A stretch of 64,000 nt of DNA from assembly GCA_020540725.1 (NCBI GenBank), contig JAJBSL010000008.1:1-64000 (forward strand), given 5' to 3'. The notes beneath the pieces are model-generated. The model was not told where the DNA came from. It was given only the letters and a program-made list of their open reading frames with translations, and searched no databases. Both the position numbers and the translations under genes were made by a program. Of the stretch, positions 36,068 to 45,030 are shown in pieces; the first letter of the stretch is position 1, and each line of letters starts with the position of its first letter. The stretch is from Lachnospiraceae bacterium EP-SM-12S-S03 (GTDB taxonomy: Bacteria > Bacillota > Clostridia > Lachnospirales > Lachnospiraceae).

Positions 36068-37447
36068 TTGGCAGGCAAGACGAGTAGTAATAAAATTGTA
36101 AGATATAAAAAGAAATGGCATTTAAATATCGGTATTGTTCTATTCGGGATTATCCTTTTCTATCTGATTGTAACGGTGCTTATGTATATGTTAACAAACC
36201 GCACCACTTCCTATGAAGTCCGTATGGGAAGTATCTTGAACGATACAACATACACAGGTATGGCGATCCGCCAGGAAACAGTTGTAAATGCAGAGCAGAC
36301 CGGATATGTAAATTATTATACAAACACGAATATAAAGACAAAAGTTGGTACAAAAATCGGCATCATTACCGATGATGAAATTACGGTGGAAAATAATGCA
36401 GAATCTTCCGAATCCTCCGCTTCAAAGGAACTGACCAGCGACCAACAAAATACAGTTGGAGTCCTTGTACAGTCGTTTGCCGATGGTTTTTCGGATGAAA
36501 CATTTTCTGATGTGTATTCTTTTAAAGATTCTGTGCAAAATACCATTTCCAATATCTCTTCCGCAAATAAGGGAAATAGTCTGAATCAGATTGTTTCGGA
36601 AGGCAAAGGAACCGGATTCACTGCCACGGGTGATGGAATCGTTGTCTATAACACAGATGGGTATGAAAATTTAAAAGCAGAAGATGTAACTTCTGAAATG
36701 TTCAATAAAACAGATTATACTTTGAAAGAGCTCTACAACAATCAAAAAGTCCGTACCGGTGATCCTCTTTACAAGTTGGTCACATCAGAAAACTGGACAG
36801 TTGTTGTTCCGATTTCTGATAAAACAGCAAAAGAACTGGAAGAGAAAACGAGTGTGCGAGTCCGTTTTAAAAAAGATAATCAAACACTAATTGCCGGACT
36901 CAACATCGAAAAAAAAGAAAAAGAATATATTGCTTATTTGAGTTTTAGCAGTTCTATGATTCGCTATGCAGATGAGCGTTTCCTTGACATCGAACTGATT
37001 ATTGAAGATGAAACAGGATTAAAAATTCCCAAATCAGCTGTAACAGAGAAAGAATTCTATGTCGTTCCGGAAGAGTATCTGACACAAGGAGGAAACAGCA
37101 GTGACAAAGGCGTCCTCAAAAAAACCGAAAATGGGACGGAATTTATCTCTTTAACGGTTTATTATACGGAAGACAGTATGGCTTATCTTTCCATGGAAGA
37201 TCTGGAAGAAGGCGATACCATTTTAAAACCAGAATCAAATATGATCTATACCATAAAAGATAAAGGAAAACTTCAAGGTGTTTTCAATATCAATAAAGGA
37301 TATGCCGTATTTGAGCAAATAAAAGTTCTGTGTGAAAGCGAAGACTATTATATCGTAGAATCTGGAAATAGCTACAGTCTTGCGAATTATGATCATATTG
37401 CTCTCAATGCAGAACATGTAAAAGAAAACGATATAATTAGTCAGTAG
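36068..37447 (+). CDS. HlyD-like membrane-anchored adaptor protein of the ylm/sepF cluster
   Basis: 459 residues. One membrane helix (about 22-44) is followed by a beta-rich extracytoplasmic region with a biotinyl-lipoyl-like hairpin (GYVNYYTNTNIKTKVGTKIG) and a second half (GDGIVVYNTDGYENLK), as in HlyD-family adaptors. No ATPase or exporter is next to it, so an export role is unproven; in Lachnospiraceae it regularly precedes yggS-sepF. The TTG start at 36068 follows AGGAGG. Confidence 0.7.
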   Translation: MAGKTSSNKIVRYKKKWHLNIGIVLFGIILFYLIVTVLMYMLTNRTTSYEVRMGSILNDTTYTGMAIRQETVVNAEQTGYVNYYTNTNIKTKVGTKIGIITDDEITVENNAESSESSASKELTSDQQNTVGVLVQSFADGFSDETFSDVYSFKDSVQNTISNISSANKGNSLNQIVSEGKGTGFTATGDGIVVYNTDGYENLKAEDVTSEMFNKTDYTLKELYNNQKVRTGDPLYKLVTSENWTVVVPISDKTAKELEEKTSVRVRFKKDNQTLIAGLNIEKKEKEYIAYLSFSSSMIRYADERFLDIELIIEDETGLKIPKSAVTEKEFYVVPEEYLTQGGNSSDKGVLKKTENGTEFISLTVYYTEDSMAYLSMEDLEEGDTILKPESNMIYTIKDKGKLQGVFNINKGYAVFEQIKVLCESEDYYIVESGNSYSLANYDHIALNAEHVKENDIISQ

Positions 37448-37460
37448 GAGATGGTACACC

Positions 37461-38150
37461 ATGCTAAAAGAAAACTTAAACCTTGTGGAACAACGTATTC
37501 AAAATGTATGCCGTGATAAAAAAATTCCACGAGATAGTATTACTTTAGTTGCAGTAAGCAAAACAAAACCTGTTACAATGCTGCAGGAAATTTATGATGC
37601 AGGATGTCGTGACTTTGGAGAAAACAAAGTCCAGGAACTGGTAGATAAGTATGAAGTTCTGCCAAAAGATATTCGTTGGCATATGATCGGGCATCTACAG
37701 CGAAATAAAGTAAAATATATCATTGGGAAAGTTGCTTTGATTCATTCAGTGGATTCTCTTCGCCTTGCCGAAACAATTGAAAAAGAATCGGCTAAAAAGA
37801 ATGTGACAACAGATATTTTGATTGAAGTGAATATGGCGAGAGAGGAGAGTAAATTCGGTGTATTTCCGGAGGATATTGATAACCTTCTTTATGAAATCAG
37901 TCAATTCTCCCATGTTCATGTAAAAGGATTGATGACTGTAGCACCATTTGTAGACAATCCACGAAAAAACAGCGAGATTTTTGAGAAAATGCACAAATTA
38001 TCTGTTGACATTGAGAGCAAAAACATTGATAATATTACTATGAGCATTCTATCAATGGGAATGACAAATGATTATGAAGTTGCGTTGGAAGAAGGGGCCA
38101 ATATGATTCGTGTTGGAACTGCTATTTTCGGTGAGCGCAATTATCATTAA
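37461..38150 (+). CDS. YggS/YlmE family PLP homeostasis protein
   Basis: 229 residues, alanine-racemase-like barrel with the PLP lysine in VAVSKTKPV and the signature FGENKVQELVDK. It binds PLP without catalysis and buffers vitamin B6. It is the YlmE of the ylm division cluster, followed by sepF. AGGAGATGG precedes the ATG. Confidence 0.93.
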   Translation: MLKENLNLVEQRIQNVCRDKKIPRDSITLVAVSKTKPVTMLQEIYDAGCRDFGENKVQELVDKYEVLPKDIRWHMIGHLQRNKVKYIIGKVALIHSVDSLRLAETIEKESAKKNVTTDILIEVNMAREESKFGVFPEDIDNLLYEISQFSHVHVKGLMTVAPFVDNPRKNSEIFEKMHKLSVDIESKNIDNITMSILSMGMTNDYEVALEEGANMIRVGTAIFGERNYH

Positions 38151-38173
38151 TATAACATAAGGAGAATAATTAA

Positions 38174-38710
38174 ATGGGTGTTTTAGACAAATTCTTGAAT
38201 ATGATGAAATTAGACGATGAATATGATGACGATGATGATTTCTTTGATGAAGAAGAATATGATGATTATGAACCAAAGCAGAAAAAAAGCTTCTTTAAAA
38301 AAGATAAAGAGGAATACGAAGACTTCGATTTACAATCAGAACATAAATCCAGAAATACTCCGGCAGCTTCCTCTAATAAAGTAACTCCTATGCGCCAGAA
38401 TGGCCAGAAGAGAGCGGCTAACATGGAGGTATGTGTGATTAAACCAACTACAGTAGATGATGCAAGAGAAATTACAGAAACTTTATTAAGCGGACGTACA
38501 GTTATTTTAAATTTAGAAGGACTTGATTTAGAGATTGCACAGCGTATTATTGATTTTACTTCAGGTGCTACGTTTGCAATCAGCGGTAATCTTCAGAAGA
38601 TTTCCAACTATATTTTCCTTGTCACTCCGACAAATGTAGAGATTTCAGGTGATTTACAGGATTTATTAAACACATCTTTTGATGTACCATCTATTAGAAC
38701 CAGATTTTAA
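38174..38710 (+). CDS. sepF: Cell division protein SepF
   Basis: 178 residues: short N-terminal membrane-binding helix (GVLDKFLNMMKL), a very acidic low-complexity stretch (about 15-60, rich in D/E/Y), and the globular SepF domain (about 88-175; TVDDAREITETLLSGRTVIL). It tethers FtsZ to the membrane. AAGGAGAA precedes the start. Confidence 0.94.
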   Translation: MGVLDKFLNMMKLDDEYDDDDDFFDEEEYDDYEPKQKKSFFKKDKEEYEDFDLQSEHKSRNTPAASSNKVTPMRQNGQKRAANMEVCVIKPTTVDDAREITETLLSGRTVILNLEGLDLEIAQRIIDFTSGATFAISGNLQKISNYIFLVTPTNVEISGDLQDLLNTSFDVPSIRTRF

Positions 38711-38733
38711 TAGACAGATTTAGGATATTTATT

Positions 38734-39489
38734 ATGCAAAAAGAAGAATTTATGTTACAAAAGAGACTTATAGAATTATCCAAGACAGCTTATAGGCGTG
38801 GAATTGTTACATATTCTGATTTTTTGAATTTGAATGAACTGAATATTCTGCATACAACTCCAAGAAGTGAGTTTGATACACCGTATGAAACTTATGGAGG
38901 ATATAACGATTCAGAGCGTCAGATGGCTGCATTTCTACCTGATGCTCTTTATTATACTCATTTTTATCCGATACAGATTTTGACAATAGAGCCTTTGCAA
39001 AAGAAATTTGCAGAATCTCTGACACATCGAGATTATCTTGGTGCTGTTTTAAATCTTGGTATTGAACGTTCAAAAATCGGAGATATTATTGTTATGGAAC
39101 AATGTGCCTATCTATTTGTACACGAGTCTCTTGCAGACTTTATATGCAGCGATTTGACACGAATACGTCACACTTCTGTAATGGTAACGAAAAAGGATGC
39201 CGAAGATTTTTCATATACGCCTAAATACGAGGAGATTACGGGAACAGTTGCTTCTGTTCGTCTCGATAGTCTTCTTTCTCTCGCTTTTAATTCATCCAGA
39301 AGTAAACTCGTCGCACTGATTGAAGGCGGTAAAGTATTTACAAATGGAAAACTTATGACAACAAACAGTTATCAAGTCAAAGAGGGCGATATTATATCCG
39401 TAAGGCAGATGGGACGATTCAAATATAATGGAATTTTGTCTCAGACAAAAAAGGGACGTTATTATGTCTCCTTATATAAATATATTTAA
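38734..39489 (+). CDS. ylmH: YlmH-like S4 RNA-binding protein
   Basis: 251 residues; a conserved N-terminal part and a C-terminal S4 domain (about 183-240; RLDSLLSLAFNSSRSKLVAL). YlmH relatives bind RNA and have been linked to rescue of stalled 50S subunits. The start could also be the ATG at 38749. ylmG is missing between sepF and this gene and no divIVA follows; lspA comes instead. Confidence 0.88.
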   Translation: MQKEEFMLQKRLIELSKTAYRRGIVTYSDFLNLNELNILHTTPRSEFDTPYETYGGYNDSERQMAAFLPDALYYTHFYPIQILTIEPLQKKFAESLTHRDYLGAVLNLGIERSKIGDIIVMEQCAYLFVHESLADFICSDLTRIRHTSVMVTKKDAEDFSYTPKYEEITGTVASVRLDSLLSLAFNSSRSKLVALIEGGKVFTNGKLMTTNSYQVKEGDIISVRQMGRFKYNGILSQTKKGRYYVSLYKYI

Positions 39490-39503
39490 AGATGGTGAAA
39501 TGT

Positions 39504-40031
39504 ATGAATAAACAGCAGATAAAATATTATATAGTAAGTTTGATTTCCGTCGTTGCAGGTATTTTGTTGGATCAATACACCAAATTTCTTGCAGTCACAC
39601 ATCTCAAAGATCAATCGCCTTATATTATCATAAAGAATGTATTTGAGCTCAATTACCTTGAAAACAAAGGAGCGGCATTCGGTATTATGCAGAATCAGAG
39701 GTGGTTTTTTGTTGTAAGCTTTGTAGTCGTCATTCTTATTATTTTTTTACTTTACATTAAGCTGCCAACTTTCCAAAGATTCATTCCTCTTCATATCTGC
39801 AGCGCTTTGATTGTGGCAGGTGCAATCGGAAATTTGATCGACCGTGTGAGATTGGGATATGTGGTGGATTTTTTCTATTTCTCTTTGATTGATTTCCCGA
39901 TTTTTAATGTTGCCGATATTTTTGTTGTGATCGGAGTAATTACATTGGCAATAGTAATTCTTTTTGTTTACACGGAAAAGGAATTAGATGATATATTAAG
40001 TTTCAGAAAAACAAATCAGAATAAAGGATAA
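39504..40031 (+). CDS. lspA: Lipoprotein signal peptidase
   Basis: 175 residues, four membrane helices. The aspartic-protease aspartates are in GNLIDRVRLGYVVDFF and FNVADIF. It cleaves signal peptides of diacylated prolipoproteins, such as the carboxypeptidase lipoprotein upstream. GGTGAA is 7 bases before the ATG at 39504; an ATG at 39492 is less favoured. Confidence 0.94.
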   Translation: MNKQQIKYYIVSLISVVAGILLDQYTKFLAVTHLKDQSPYIIIKNVFELNYLENKGAAFGIMQNQRWFFVVSFVVVILIIFLLYIKLPTFQRFIPLHICSALIVAGAIGNLIDRVRLGYVVDFFYFSLIDFPIFNVADIFVVIGVITLAIVILFVYTEKELDDILSFRKTNQNKG

Positions 40032-40034
40032 ATT

Positions 40035-40952
40035 ATGCAGGAAGAATTGTTTCATGTTTCAGAAAATGAGAGCGATATCCGGATAGATTGTTACCTTTCT
40101 GGAAAGTTACCGGATATTTCTCGTTCTTATATTCAAAAATTAATAAAGGAAAAACAGGTCTATGTAAATGACAAATCGGTAAAAGCAAATTATAAATCCT
40201 GTTCGGGCGATACTGTAAAGATCATTGTTCCGGAACTGACAGAACCGGATATTTTGCCTGAAAATATCCCCCTCGATATTCTTTATGAAGACCCGGATAT
40301 TTTAGTCATAAACAAACCAAAAGGTATGGTTGTTCATCCTTCTGCCGGTCATTATACCGGAACCCTTGTGAATGCCCTGATGTATTATTGCAAGGAAGAT
40401 CTTTCCGGAATCAATGGAGTAATGCGACCGGGAATTGTGCATCGAATCGATATGGATACCACAGGTTCTCTTCTTGTCTGCAAAAATGATATTGCTCACC
40501 AGAATATGGCAAAACAATTTAAAGTGCACGATATGAATCGTGTTTACCATGCAATCGTTCATGGTGTGATAAAAGAAGACGAGGGAACAATAGAAGGTCC
40601 CATCGGACGACATCCTATCGACCGGAAGAAAATGAGTATCAATTATAAAAATGGGAAACCGGCAATTACACATTTCAGAGTATTGAGGAGATTTTCCAAT
40701 TATACCTATGTTGAATGTCGACTGGAAACAGGGCGTACTCATCAGATCCGGGTGCATATGGCAAGTATTCATCATCCTCTTCTCGGGGATTCTGTCTATG
40801 GTCCTGCAAAATGTCCATTTAAACTTCAGGGACAGACACTGCATGCAAAAATACTCGGGATTCATCATCCAATAACAGGAGAATACATGGAAATTGATGC
40901 ACCGCTTCCAAAATATTTTACAGATCTTTTGGATAAGTTAGAGAAAATTTAA
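40035..40952 (+). CDS. RluA-family 23S rRNA pseudouridine synthase (RluD-like)
   Basis: 305 residues: N-terminal S4 domain (about 15-65) and a pseudouridine synthase domain with the catalytic aspartate in VHRIDMDTTGSLLV. It modifies large-subunit rRNA; the exact target uridines cannot be read. lspA-rluD adjacency is common in Firmicutes. AAAGGA precedes the ATG, three bases after lspA. Confidence 0.93.
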   Translation: MQEELFHVSENESDIRIDCYLSGKLPDISRSYIQKLIKEKQVYVNDKSVKANYKSCSGDTVKIIVPELTEPDILPENIPLDILYEDPDILVINKPKGMVVHPSAGHYTGTLVNALMYYCKEDLSGINGVMRPGIVHRIDMDTTGSLLVCKNDIAHQNMAKQFKVHDMNRVYHAIVHGVIKEDEGTIEGPIGRHPIDRKKMSINYKNGKPAITHFRVLRRFSNYTYVECRLETGRTHQIRVHMASIHHPLLGDSVYGPAKCPFKLQGQTLHAKILGIHHPITGEYMEIDAPLPKYFTDLLDKLEKI

Positions 40953-41053
40953 TACTTTTTCGCGAAAAAATATATACTTTTTTGTATAATTGTTATATAA
41001 TATCTTTATAAATCAATTTTATTTCTTCAATTACTATGAAGGAGCGTGACAGT

Positions 41054-41698
41054 ATGAAAGAAATGAATACAATTATTACGATAGGACGACAATTTGGAAG
41101 CGGCGGACGTGAAATCGCCGATATCATCGCCAAGAAACTTGACATTCCTCTGTATGATAAAGAAATGCTGGCCATAGCCGCAAAAGACAGCGGTATTTGT
41201 CAGGAACTGTTTGAAAGTCATGATGAAAAACCTACAAACAGTTTTCTTTACTCCTTGGTAATGGATACCTATTCCATGGGATACTCTTCGAATACTTATA
41301 CGGATATGCCACTTAACCACAAAGTATTTTTGGCACAATTTGATGCAATCAAGAAAATTGCAAATCAAGGGCCATGTGTTTTAGTGGGACGATGTGCGGA
41401 TTATGCTTTGGAATCTTATGCAAATTGTTTGAGTGTTTTCATTCATGCCGATCTCGATTCAAGAGTGAGACGTATTGCACGTATATATGATCTGACAGAT
41501 GGGAAAGCAAAAGATACGATTCTGAAATCAGATAAGAAGCGTGCTACATATTATAATTATTATACAAACAAGAAATGGGGAGCTGCCGAAAGCTACGAAC
41601 TCTGCCTTGACAGTTCTAAACTTGGTATTCAGGGAACTGCTGATGCCATAATTTCTTATATTGACATCCGCAGCAGAATAAAGGATCGAAAAATTTAA
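41054..41698 (+). CDS. Cytidylate kinase-like P-loop protein
   Basis: 214 residues. The P-loop is a glycine-rich variant (GRQFGSGGREIADII) with GPCVLVGRCADYAL and a C-terminal LID-like arginine cluster, matching the cytidylate-kinase-2 family (PF13189). True CMP kinase activity is not assured. The start at 41054 uses AAGGAG; the ATG at 41036 lies before it. A strong terminator follows. Confidence 0.8.
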   Translation: MKEMNTIITIGRQFGSGGREIADIIAKKLDIPLYDKEMLAIAAKDSGICQELFESHDEKPTNSFLYSLVMDTYSMGYSSNTYTDMPLNHKVFLAQFDAIKKIANQGPCVLVGRCADYALESYANCLSVFIHADLDSRVRRIARIYDLTDGKAKDTILKSDKKRATYYNYYTNKKWGAAESYELCLDSSKLGIQGTADAIISYIDIRSRIKDRKI

Positions 41699-41700
41699 AA

Positions 41701-41750
41701 TTCCAAAATACGGAGCTGAGAAATAATGTATCAGCTCCGTATTTTTGGAA
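41701..41750. terminator. Bidirectional terminator between convergent genes
   Basis: TTCCAAAATACGGAGCTGA (from 41701) pairs with its complement ending at 41750, with a loop of about 11 bases. A and T runs are part of the stem on both sides. It separates the kinase-like gene (+) from the TtcA-like gene (-). Confidence 0.8.
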
Positions 41751-41771
41751 TTTGGGAATCTCTATGGAACC

Positions 41772-42509
41772 TTACTTTTTAGAATTTGGAAAACGTTCTG
41801 GCCATCCGGAAATATTTCCATTTAAAATAGCTGTAAACATTCTTTCCTTCGCACCTCTGTGCTCTGCATCCAATTCCTTTACCAGCTCCTTCGCATATTG
41901 CCTTTTTGTATATCCATCTACCGGACATTTGCTTTTTACAACCGGAAGCTCATATTTGTGCATGAAGCCAATCACATCTGACTCATCTACAAACATCATT
42001 GGTCTAATAACCGTAAGATCCATCCGGTCTAAATATGTTTTTGGTGAGAAAGAGTGGAATCTCCCCTCAAAAATAAGAGAAAGGAGCATAGTCTCTATAA
42101 TATCATCCTTGTGATGTGCATATGCCACCTTATTGCATCCCATTTCCTTCACCGCCTCATTTAATGCACCTTTACGCATTTTTGCGCAAAGGGAACACGG
42201 ATTGGATTCCTTTCGTTCCTCAAAAAGAATATGGGCAATATCTGTCTTTACAATTCTGTAAGGAACCTCCAATTCCTCGCAGAGACGCACTACAGGCCCG
42301 AAATCACAATCTTTATATCCGAGGTCTACTGTAATTGCACTCAACTCAAACTTCTTCGGATAAAAGCGTTTTAGACCGTGTAGTGCATAGAGGAGGGTAA
42401 GACTATCTTTTCCTCCGGAGATGCCTACGGCAACATGATCTCCTTCCTCAATCATTTTATACTCGTCCACAGCTTTTCGCGTGTAACTTAATAGTTGTTG
42501 TAATTTCAT
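41772..42509 (-). CDS. TtcA-like tRNA 2-thiocytidine biosynthesis protein
   Basis: 245 residues. PP-loop ATP pyrophosphatase motif GISGGKDSLTLLYAL and a CSLCAKMRKGAL cysteine pair that binds the iron-sulfur cluster in TtcA. The family thiolates C32 of some tRNAs; related proteins have other substrates. GGAAGAG precedes the start. Confidence 0.85.
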   Translation of the reverse strand: MKLQQLLSYTRKAVDEYKMIEEGDHVAVGISGGKDSLTLLYALHGLKRFYPKKFELSAITVDLGYKDCDFGPVVRLCEELEVPYRIVKTDIAHILFEERKESNPCSLCAKMRKGALNEAVKEMGCNKVAYAHHKDDIIETMLLSLIFEGRFHSFSPKTYLDRMDLTVIRPMMFVDESDVIGFMHKYELPVVKSKCPVDGYTKRQYAKELVKELDAEHRGAKERMFTAILNGNISGWPERFPNSKK

Positions 42510-42606
42510 ATCTCTTCCGCCTTTGTTTGTTCATTTCGTATCTCAAATATGTTATCTTATTTTTCGAGAAAATGCAAGTCTTTCCTGATTTCTTATTTTC
42601 AGATTC

Positions 42607-42635
42607 TTGTAGAAGGGATATTGTTTTGCTATAAT
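42607..42635 (+). promoter_or_regulatory. Sigma-A promoter of dtd
   Basis: TTGTAG (42607-42612), 17-base spacer, TATAAT (42630-42635), 37 bases before the start codon. Confidence 0.6.
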
Positions 42636-42672
42636 AGCTATGTGCAATATATAAGGAAAGGAATGATAAATT

Positions 42673-43119
42673 ATGAAATTTGTAATTCAGCGTGTACATC
42701 ATGCTTCCGTAACAGTAAATGAAAAGGTAATCGGACAAATCGGGAAAGGATTTCTCGTTCTCATTGGTGTATCCAATGATGATACAAAAGAAACAGCCGA
42801 TAAATTAGTGAAAAAACTGGTAGGCCTTCGTATTTTTGAAGATGAAAACGGAAAAACAAATCTGTCTCTTGCTGATGTAGATGGTTCCCTTTTGTTAGTA
42901 TCCCAGTTCACATTATATGCAAACTGCAAAAAAGGCTACAGACCAAGTTTTATCGAAGCTGGAGCACCAGACATGGCAAACGAGATGTATGAATATATCA
43001 TCAGCGAATGTAAGAAAACGATTCCGGTTGTAGAAAGAGGAGAGTTCGGAGCAGATATGAAAGTAGAACTCTTAAATGACGGACCTTTCACAATAGTGTT
43101 GGATTCCAGAGACTTATAA
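42673..43119 (+). CDS. dtd: D-aminoacyl-tRNA deacylase
   Basis: 148 residues with the active-site motif SQFTLYA and the C-terminal motif NDGPFTI; the family consensus of the second is GPVT, so V to F is a mild deviation next to the substrate pocket. It removes D-amino acids from mischarged tRNA. AAGGAAAGG lies upstream. Confidence 0.95.
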   Translation: MKFVIQRVHHASVTVNEKVIGQIGKGFLVLIGVSNDDTKETADKLVKKLVGLRIFEDENGKTNLSLADVDGSLLLVSQFTLYANCKKGYRPSFIEAGAPDMANEMYEYIISECKKTIPVVERGEFGADMKVELLNDGPFTIVLDSRDL

Positions 43120-43127
43120 AATCCAAA

Positions 43128-43175
43128 ATTTCCTGGCATAGAATACAGTAGCTTCCTACGCCGGGAAATATTTTT
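43128..43175 (+). terminator. Terminator of dtd
   Basis: ATTTCCTGGC (43128-43137) pairs with GCCGGGAAAT (43160-43169, one G-T pair), followed by TATTTTT. Confidence 0.7.
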
Positions 43176-43211
43176 CATTGCATAAAAATTTCCGTCCTAT
43201 GCAATGAAAAA
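43171..43211. repeat. Palindrome on the left side of the XerC-like gene
   Basis: A perfect 14-base inverted repeat: TTTTTCATTGCATA (43171-43184) and its complement (43198-43211), 13-base loop. It could end transcription on both strands, but its arms match those of the palindrome at 44511-44555 at 13 of 14 positions. Smaller hairpins (TCCGC/GCGGA) fill 43212-43255. Confidence 0.6.
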
Positions 43212-43261
43212 TGCTCCGCGGGGATCGCATTGCTGCGGAATTGTAAAATTCGCATAATTTT

Positions 43262-44323
43262 CTATGATTCCCGCAATTTGACCGCAGTTGCCGCCTGACG
43301 TCTTCTGGCATCATCGATGGCAGCATAATGTTTCTTCGTTGTATTTACATCTTTGTGTCCTAAAACGTCTGCTACAAGATAAATATCCCCGGTTTCTTTA
43401 TACAAATTTGTACCGTAAGTACTTCTCAGCTTATGTGGTGTAATTTTCTTATTTGGTGTCACTTCTTTAGAATATTTTTTCACCATATTCTCAACGGCTT
43501 GTATGCCGATTCGTTTTCGTTGTGTAGATAAAAATAAAGCATTTTCATGGTCGGGCAGGGGAGTAGTAGAAGCTCTGTCGCCCTCCATATAGTTTTCTAA
43601 CGCCTTTCTAACTTCTTCTCCAAAATACACAATCATTTCACTACCACCTTTTCGGGTTACTTTAATGCCATTATTCTTAAAGTCTACATCTTTTAAATCC
43701 AATCCGACACATTCCGAAACTCGAATACCTGTTCCCAATAACAATGTAAGAATTGCTAAATCTCTGGATTTATTTTTTTCATAGTATACCTTACGTTGTC
43801 CGGTCAGTTTATTCCCGCATTCCTCCACATAATCAAGCAGTAAAGCCACTTCATCGATATCCAGGCGGATAATTGCTTTGTCATGCATCTTCGGCATATC
43901 GACAAATAAAGTTGGATTTTTCTGAATCGCCTGTCTTTTAAAATAGTATCCGTAAAAGCTCCGAAGTGCAGACATTTTCCTGGAAAGCCCTTGTTCTTTA
44001 TTTGTAATATGTTTGTCTTGGCTTTGATATACTTTCAAATATTCCAAATATTCCTCGATATCAACCGGATCAACGCGTTCTAAATCCTGAAGAGTAAGCA
44101 TATCCATGGTATGATTTTTGTATACAGGATTATTTTCTAGTAGAAAACGAAAAAATACACGAATATCATAAGCATAAGAAATTCTTGTTCTTGCAGATGT
44201 GGTTGGCTCAATCGCACGAAAATAATCCCGTACAAAAGGCGGCATTGTATTTAAAATATCACGTAAACGCAGAGTATTATCGATATAAATTTGTTCTTGA
44301 TACGTTTTTATGTCTTTTCCCAT
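43262..44323 (-). CDS. XerC/D-like tyrosine recombinase
   Basis: 353 residues: N-terminal SAM-like core-binding domain (about 25-130) and a catalytic domain with R in TGIRVSECVG, K in TRKGG, HxxR in PHKLRST, H in LGHKDVNT and Y in KKHYAAID. There is no arm-binding domain, as in Xer proteins. GGAGG precedes the ATG at 44323; the frame is open to 44335. It stands alone, with no other phage or ICE gene nearby, next to lexA. It may be the chromosome-dimer-resolution or a dedicated recombinase; palindromes flank it on both sides. Confidence 0.82.
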   Translation of the reverse strand: MGKDIKTYQEQIYIDNTLRLRDILNTMPPFVRDYFRAIEPTTSARTRISYAYDIRVFFRFLLENNPVYKNHTMDMLTLQDLERVDPVDIEEYLEYLKVYQSQDKHITNKEQGLSRKMSALRSFYGYYFKRQAIQKNPTLFVDMPKMHDKAIIRLDIDEVALLLDYVEECGNKLTGQRKVYYEKNKSRDLAILTLLLGTGIRVSECVGLDLKDVDFKNNGIKVTRKGGSEMIVYFGEEVRKALENYMEGDRASTTPLPDHENALFLSTQRKRIGIQAVENMVKKYSKEVTPNKKITPHKLRSTYGTNLYKETGDIYLVADVLGHKDVNTTKKHYAAIDDARRRQAATAVKLRES

Positions 44324-44510
44324 AAATTCCTCCAAAGCATGAAATCCAAGTAATTACGGACTAATTGTAACATAGATTTTGATTTATGTCTATATCTATT
44401 GGAAAAATCGGTATTTGTCGTATAGATATATTCTAAGATATAAGCACTATTTCCGATGGATTCCAAAATATATTTCCATTTTGCCGTGACACAATGGATT
44501 CTCACGAAGT

Positions 44511-44555
44511 GCTTTTTCATTACATAAGACACAATTTCTTATACAATGAAAAAGC
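44511..44555. repeat. Palindrome on the right side of the XerC-like gene
   Basis: GCTTTTTCATTACATAAGA (44511-44529) and a near-perfect complement (44536-44555) around a 6-base centre. The outer 14 bases repeat the arms of the 43171-43211 palindrome with one change. It partly overlaps a probable terminator of the LysM gene. Confidence 0.6.
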
Positions 44556-44584
44556 CGCACCTACGTTATATCGCAAATGCAGCT
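44549..44584 (-). terminator. Probable terminator of the LysM gene
   Basis: On the minus strand AGCTGCA and TGCGGCT (44584-44578 and 44559-44553, one mismatch) form a stem followed by TTTTT, 27 bases after the stop. Confidence 0.45.
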
Positions 44585-44610
44585 TCTGGAGAGCTTCTTT
44601 ATAATCTATT

Positions 44611-44973
44611 TTACTTAAATTCTGAATCATAATACATAACGGTCAGAAATTGTGCAGATTGAATATCATCTGTCACAAGATGATTAACCTCTTTTAATTC
44701 CGCAATATATTCCTGTACAGAATCATATTCTTCCGTCATATACTCCTCAGCAATTCCCCACAAAGTATCGCCATCTTCGATTTCGATACTTTTGTAATAT
44801 TTAAAAGATACCGGATCTTCTTCAGAGTTCCCGTGTGCATCAGATGATAATTCCCCGAACTTTAAACATCCGATCACCGTTAAAACAATTGCAAAAACAG
44901 ACAATATTAATCTGCATTTTAAAGTTCTTATTTTTCTATGATTTCTTGATCTACACACTCTTCTCATTTCCAT
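44611..44973 (-). CDS. LysM-domain membrane protein, YneA-like SOS division inhibitor candidate
   Basis: 120 residues: a basic N-terminus, one membrane helix (about 24-42) and a LysM-like domain (about 70-118; IEDGDTLWGIAEEYM). Placement divergent from lexA, sharing its operator region, matches B. subtilis yneA, whose product stalls division during the SOS response. Sequence identity to YneA is not obvious and function is inferred from architecture and position. GAGGAGG is 9 bases before the ATG at 44973. Confidence 0.75.
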   Translation of the reverse strand: MEMRRVCRSRNHRKIRTLKCRLILSVFAIVLTVIGCLKFGELSSDAHGNSEEDPVSFKYYKSIEIEDGDTLWGIAEEYMTEEYDSVQEYIAELKEVNHLVTDDIQSAQFLTVMYYDSEFK

Positions 44974-45030
44974 TGTGAATATCCTCCTCACTTATCCGTT
45001 GTATATATAGTCTTCATTTCCCCAAATCAC

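Noticed and set aside
38210..38260. GAT/GAA-rich tandem-like repeat in the 5' part of sepF
   Set aside because: It is the acidic linker of SepF, a normal low-complexity feature of the family.
41701..41750. Long perfect inverted repeat that might be insertion-sequence ends
   Set aside because: The arms enclose only about 11 bases and lie between convergent genes; it is a bidirectional terminator.
43262..44323. Tyrosine recombinase as evidence of a prophage or second integrative element
   Set aside because: All neighbours (dtd, LysM, lexA) are housekeeping, no phage or transfer genes are present, and the protein lacks an arm-binding domain, so it is treated as Xer-like.
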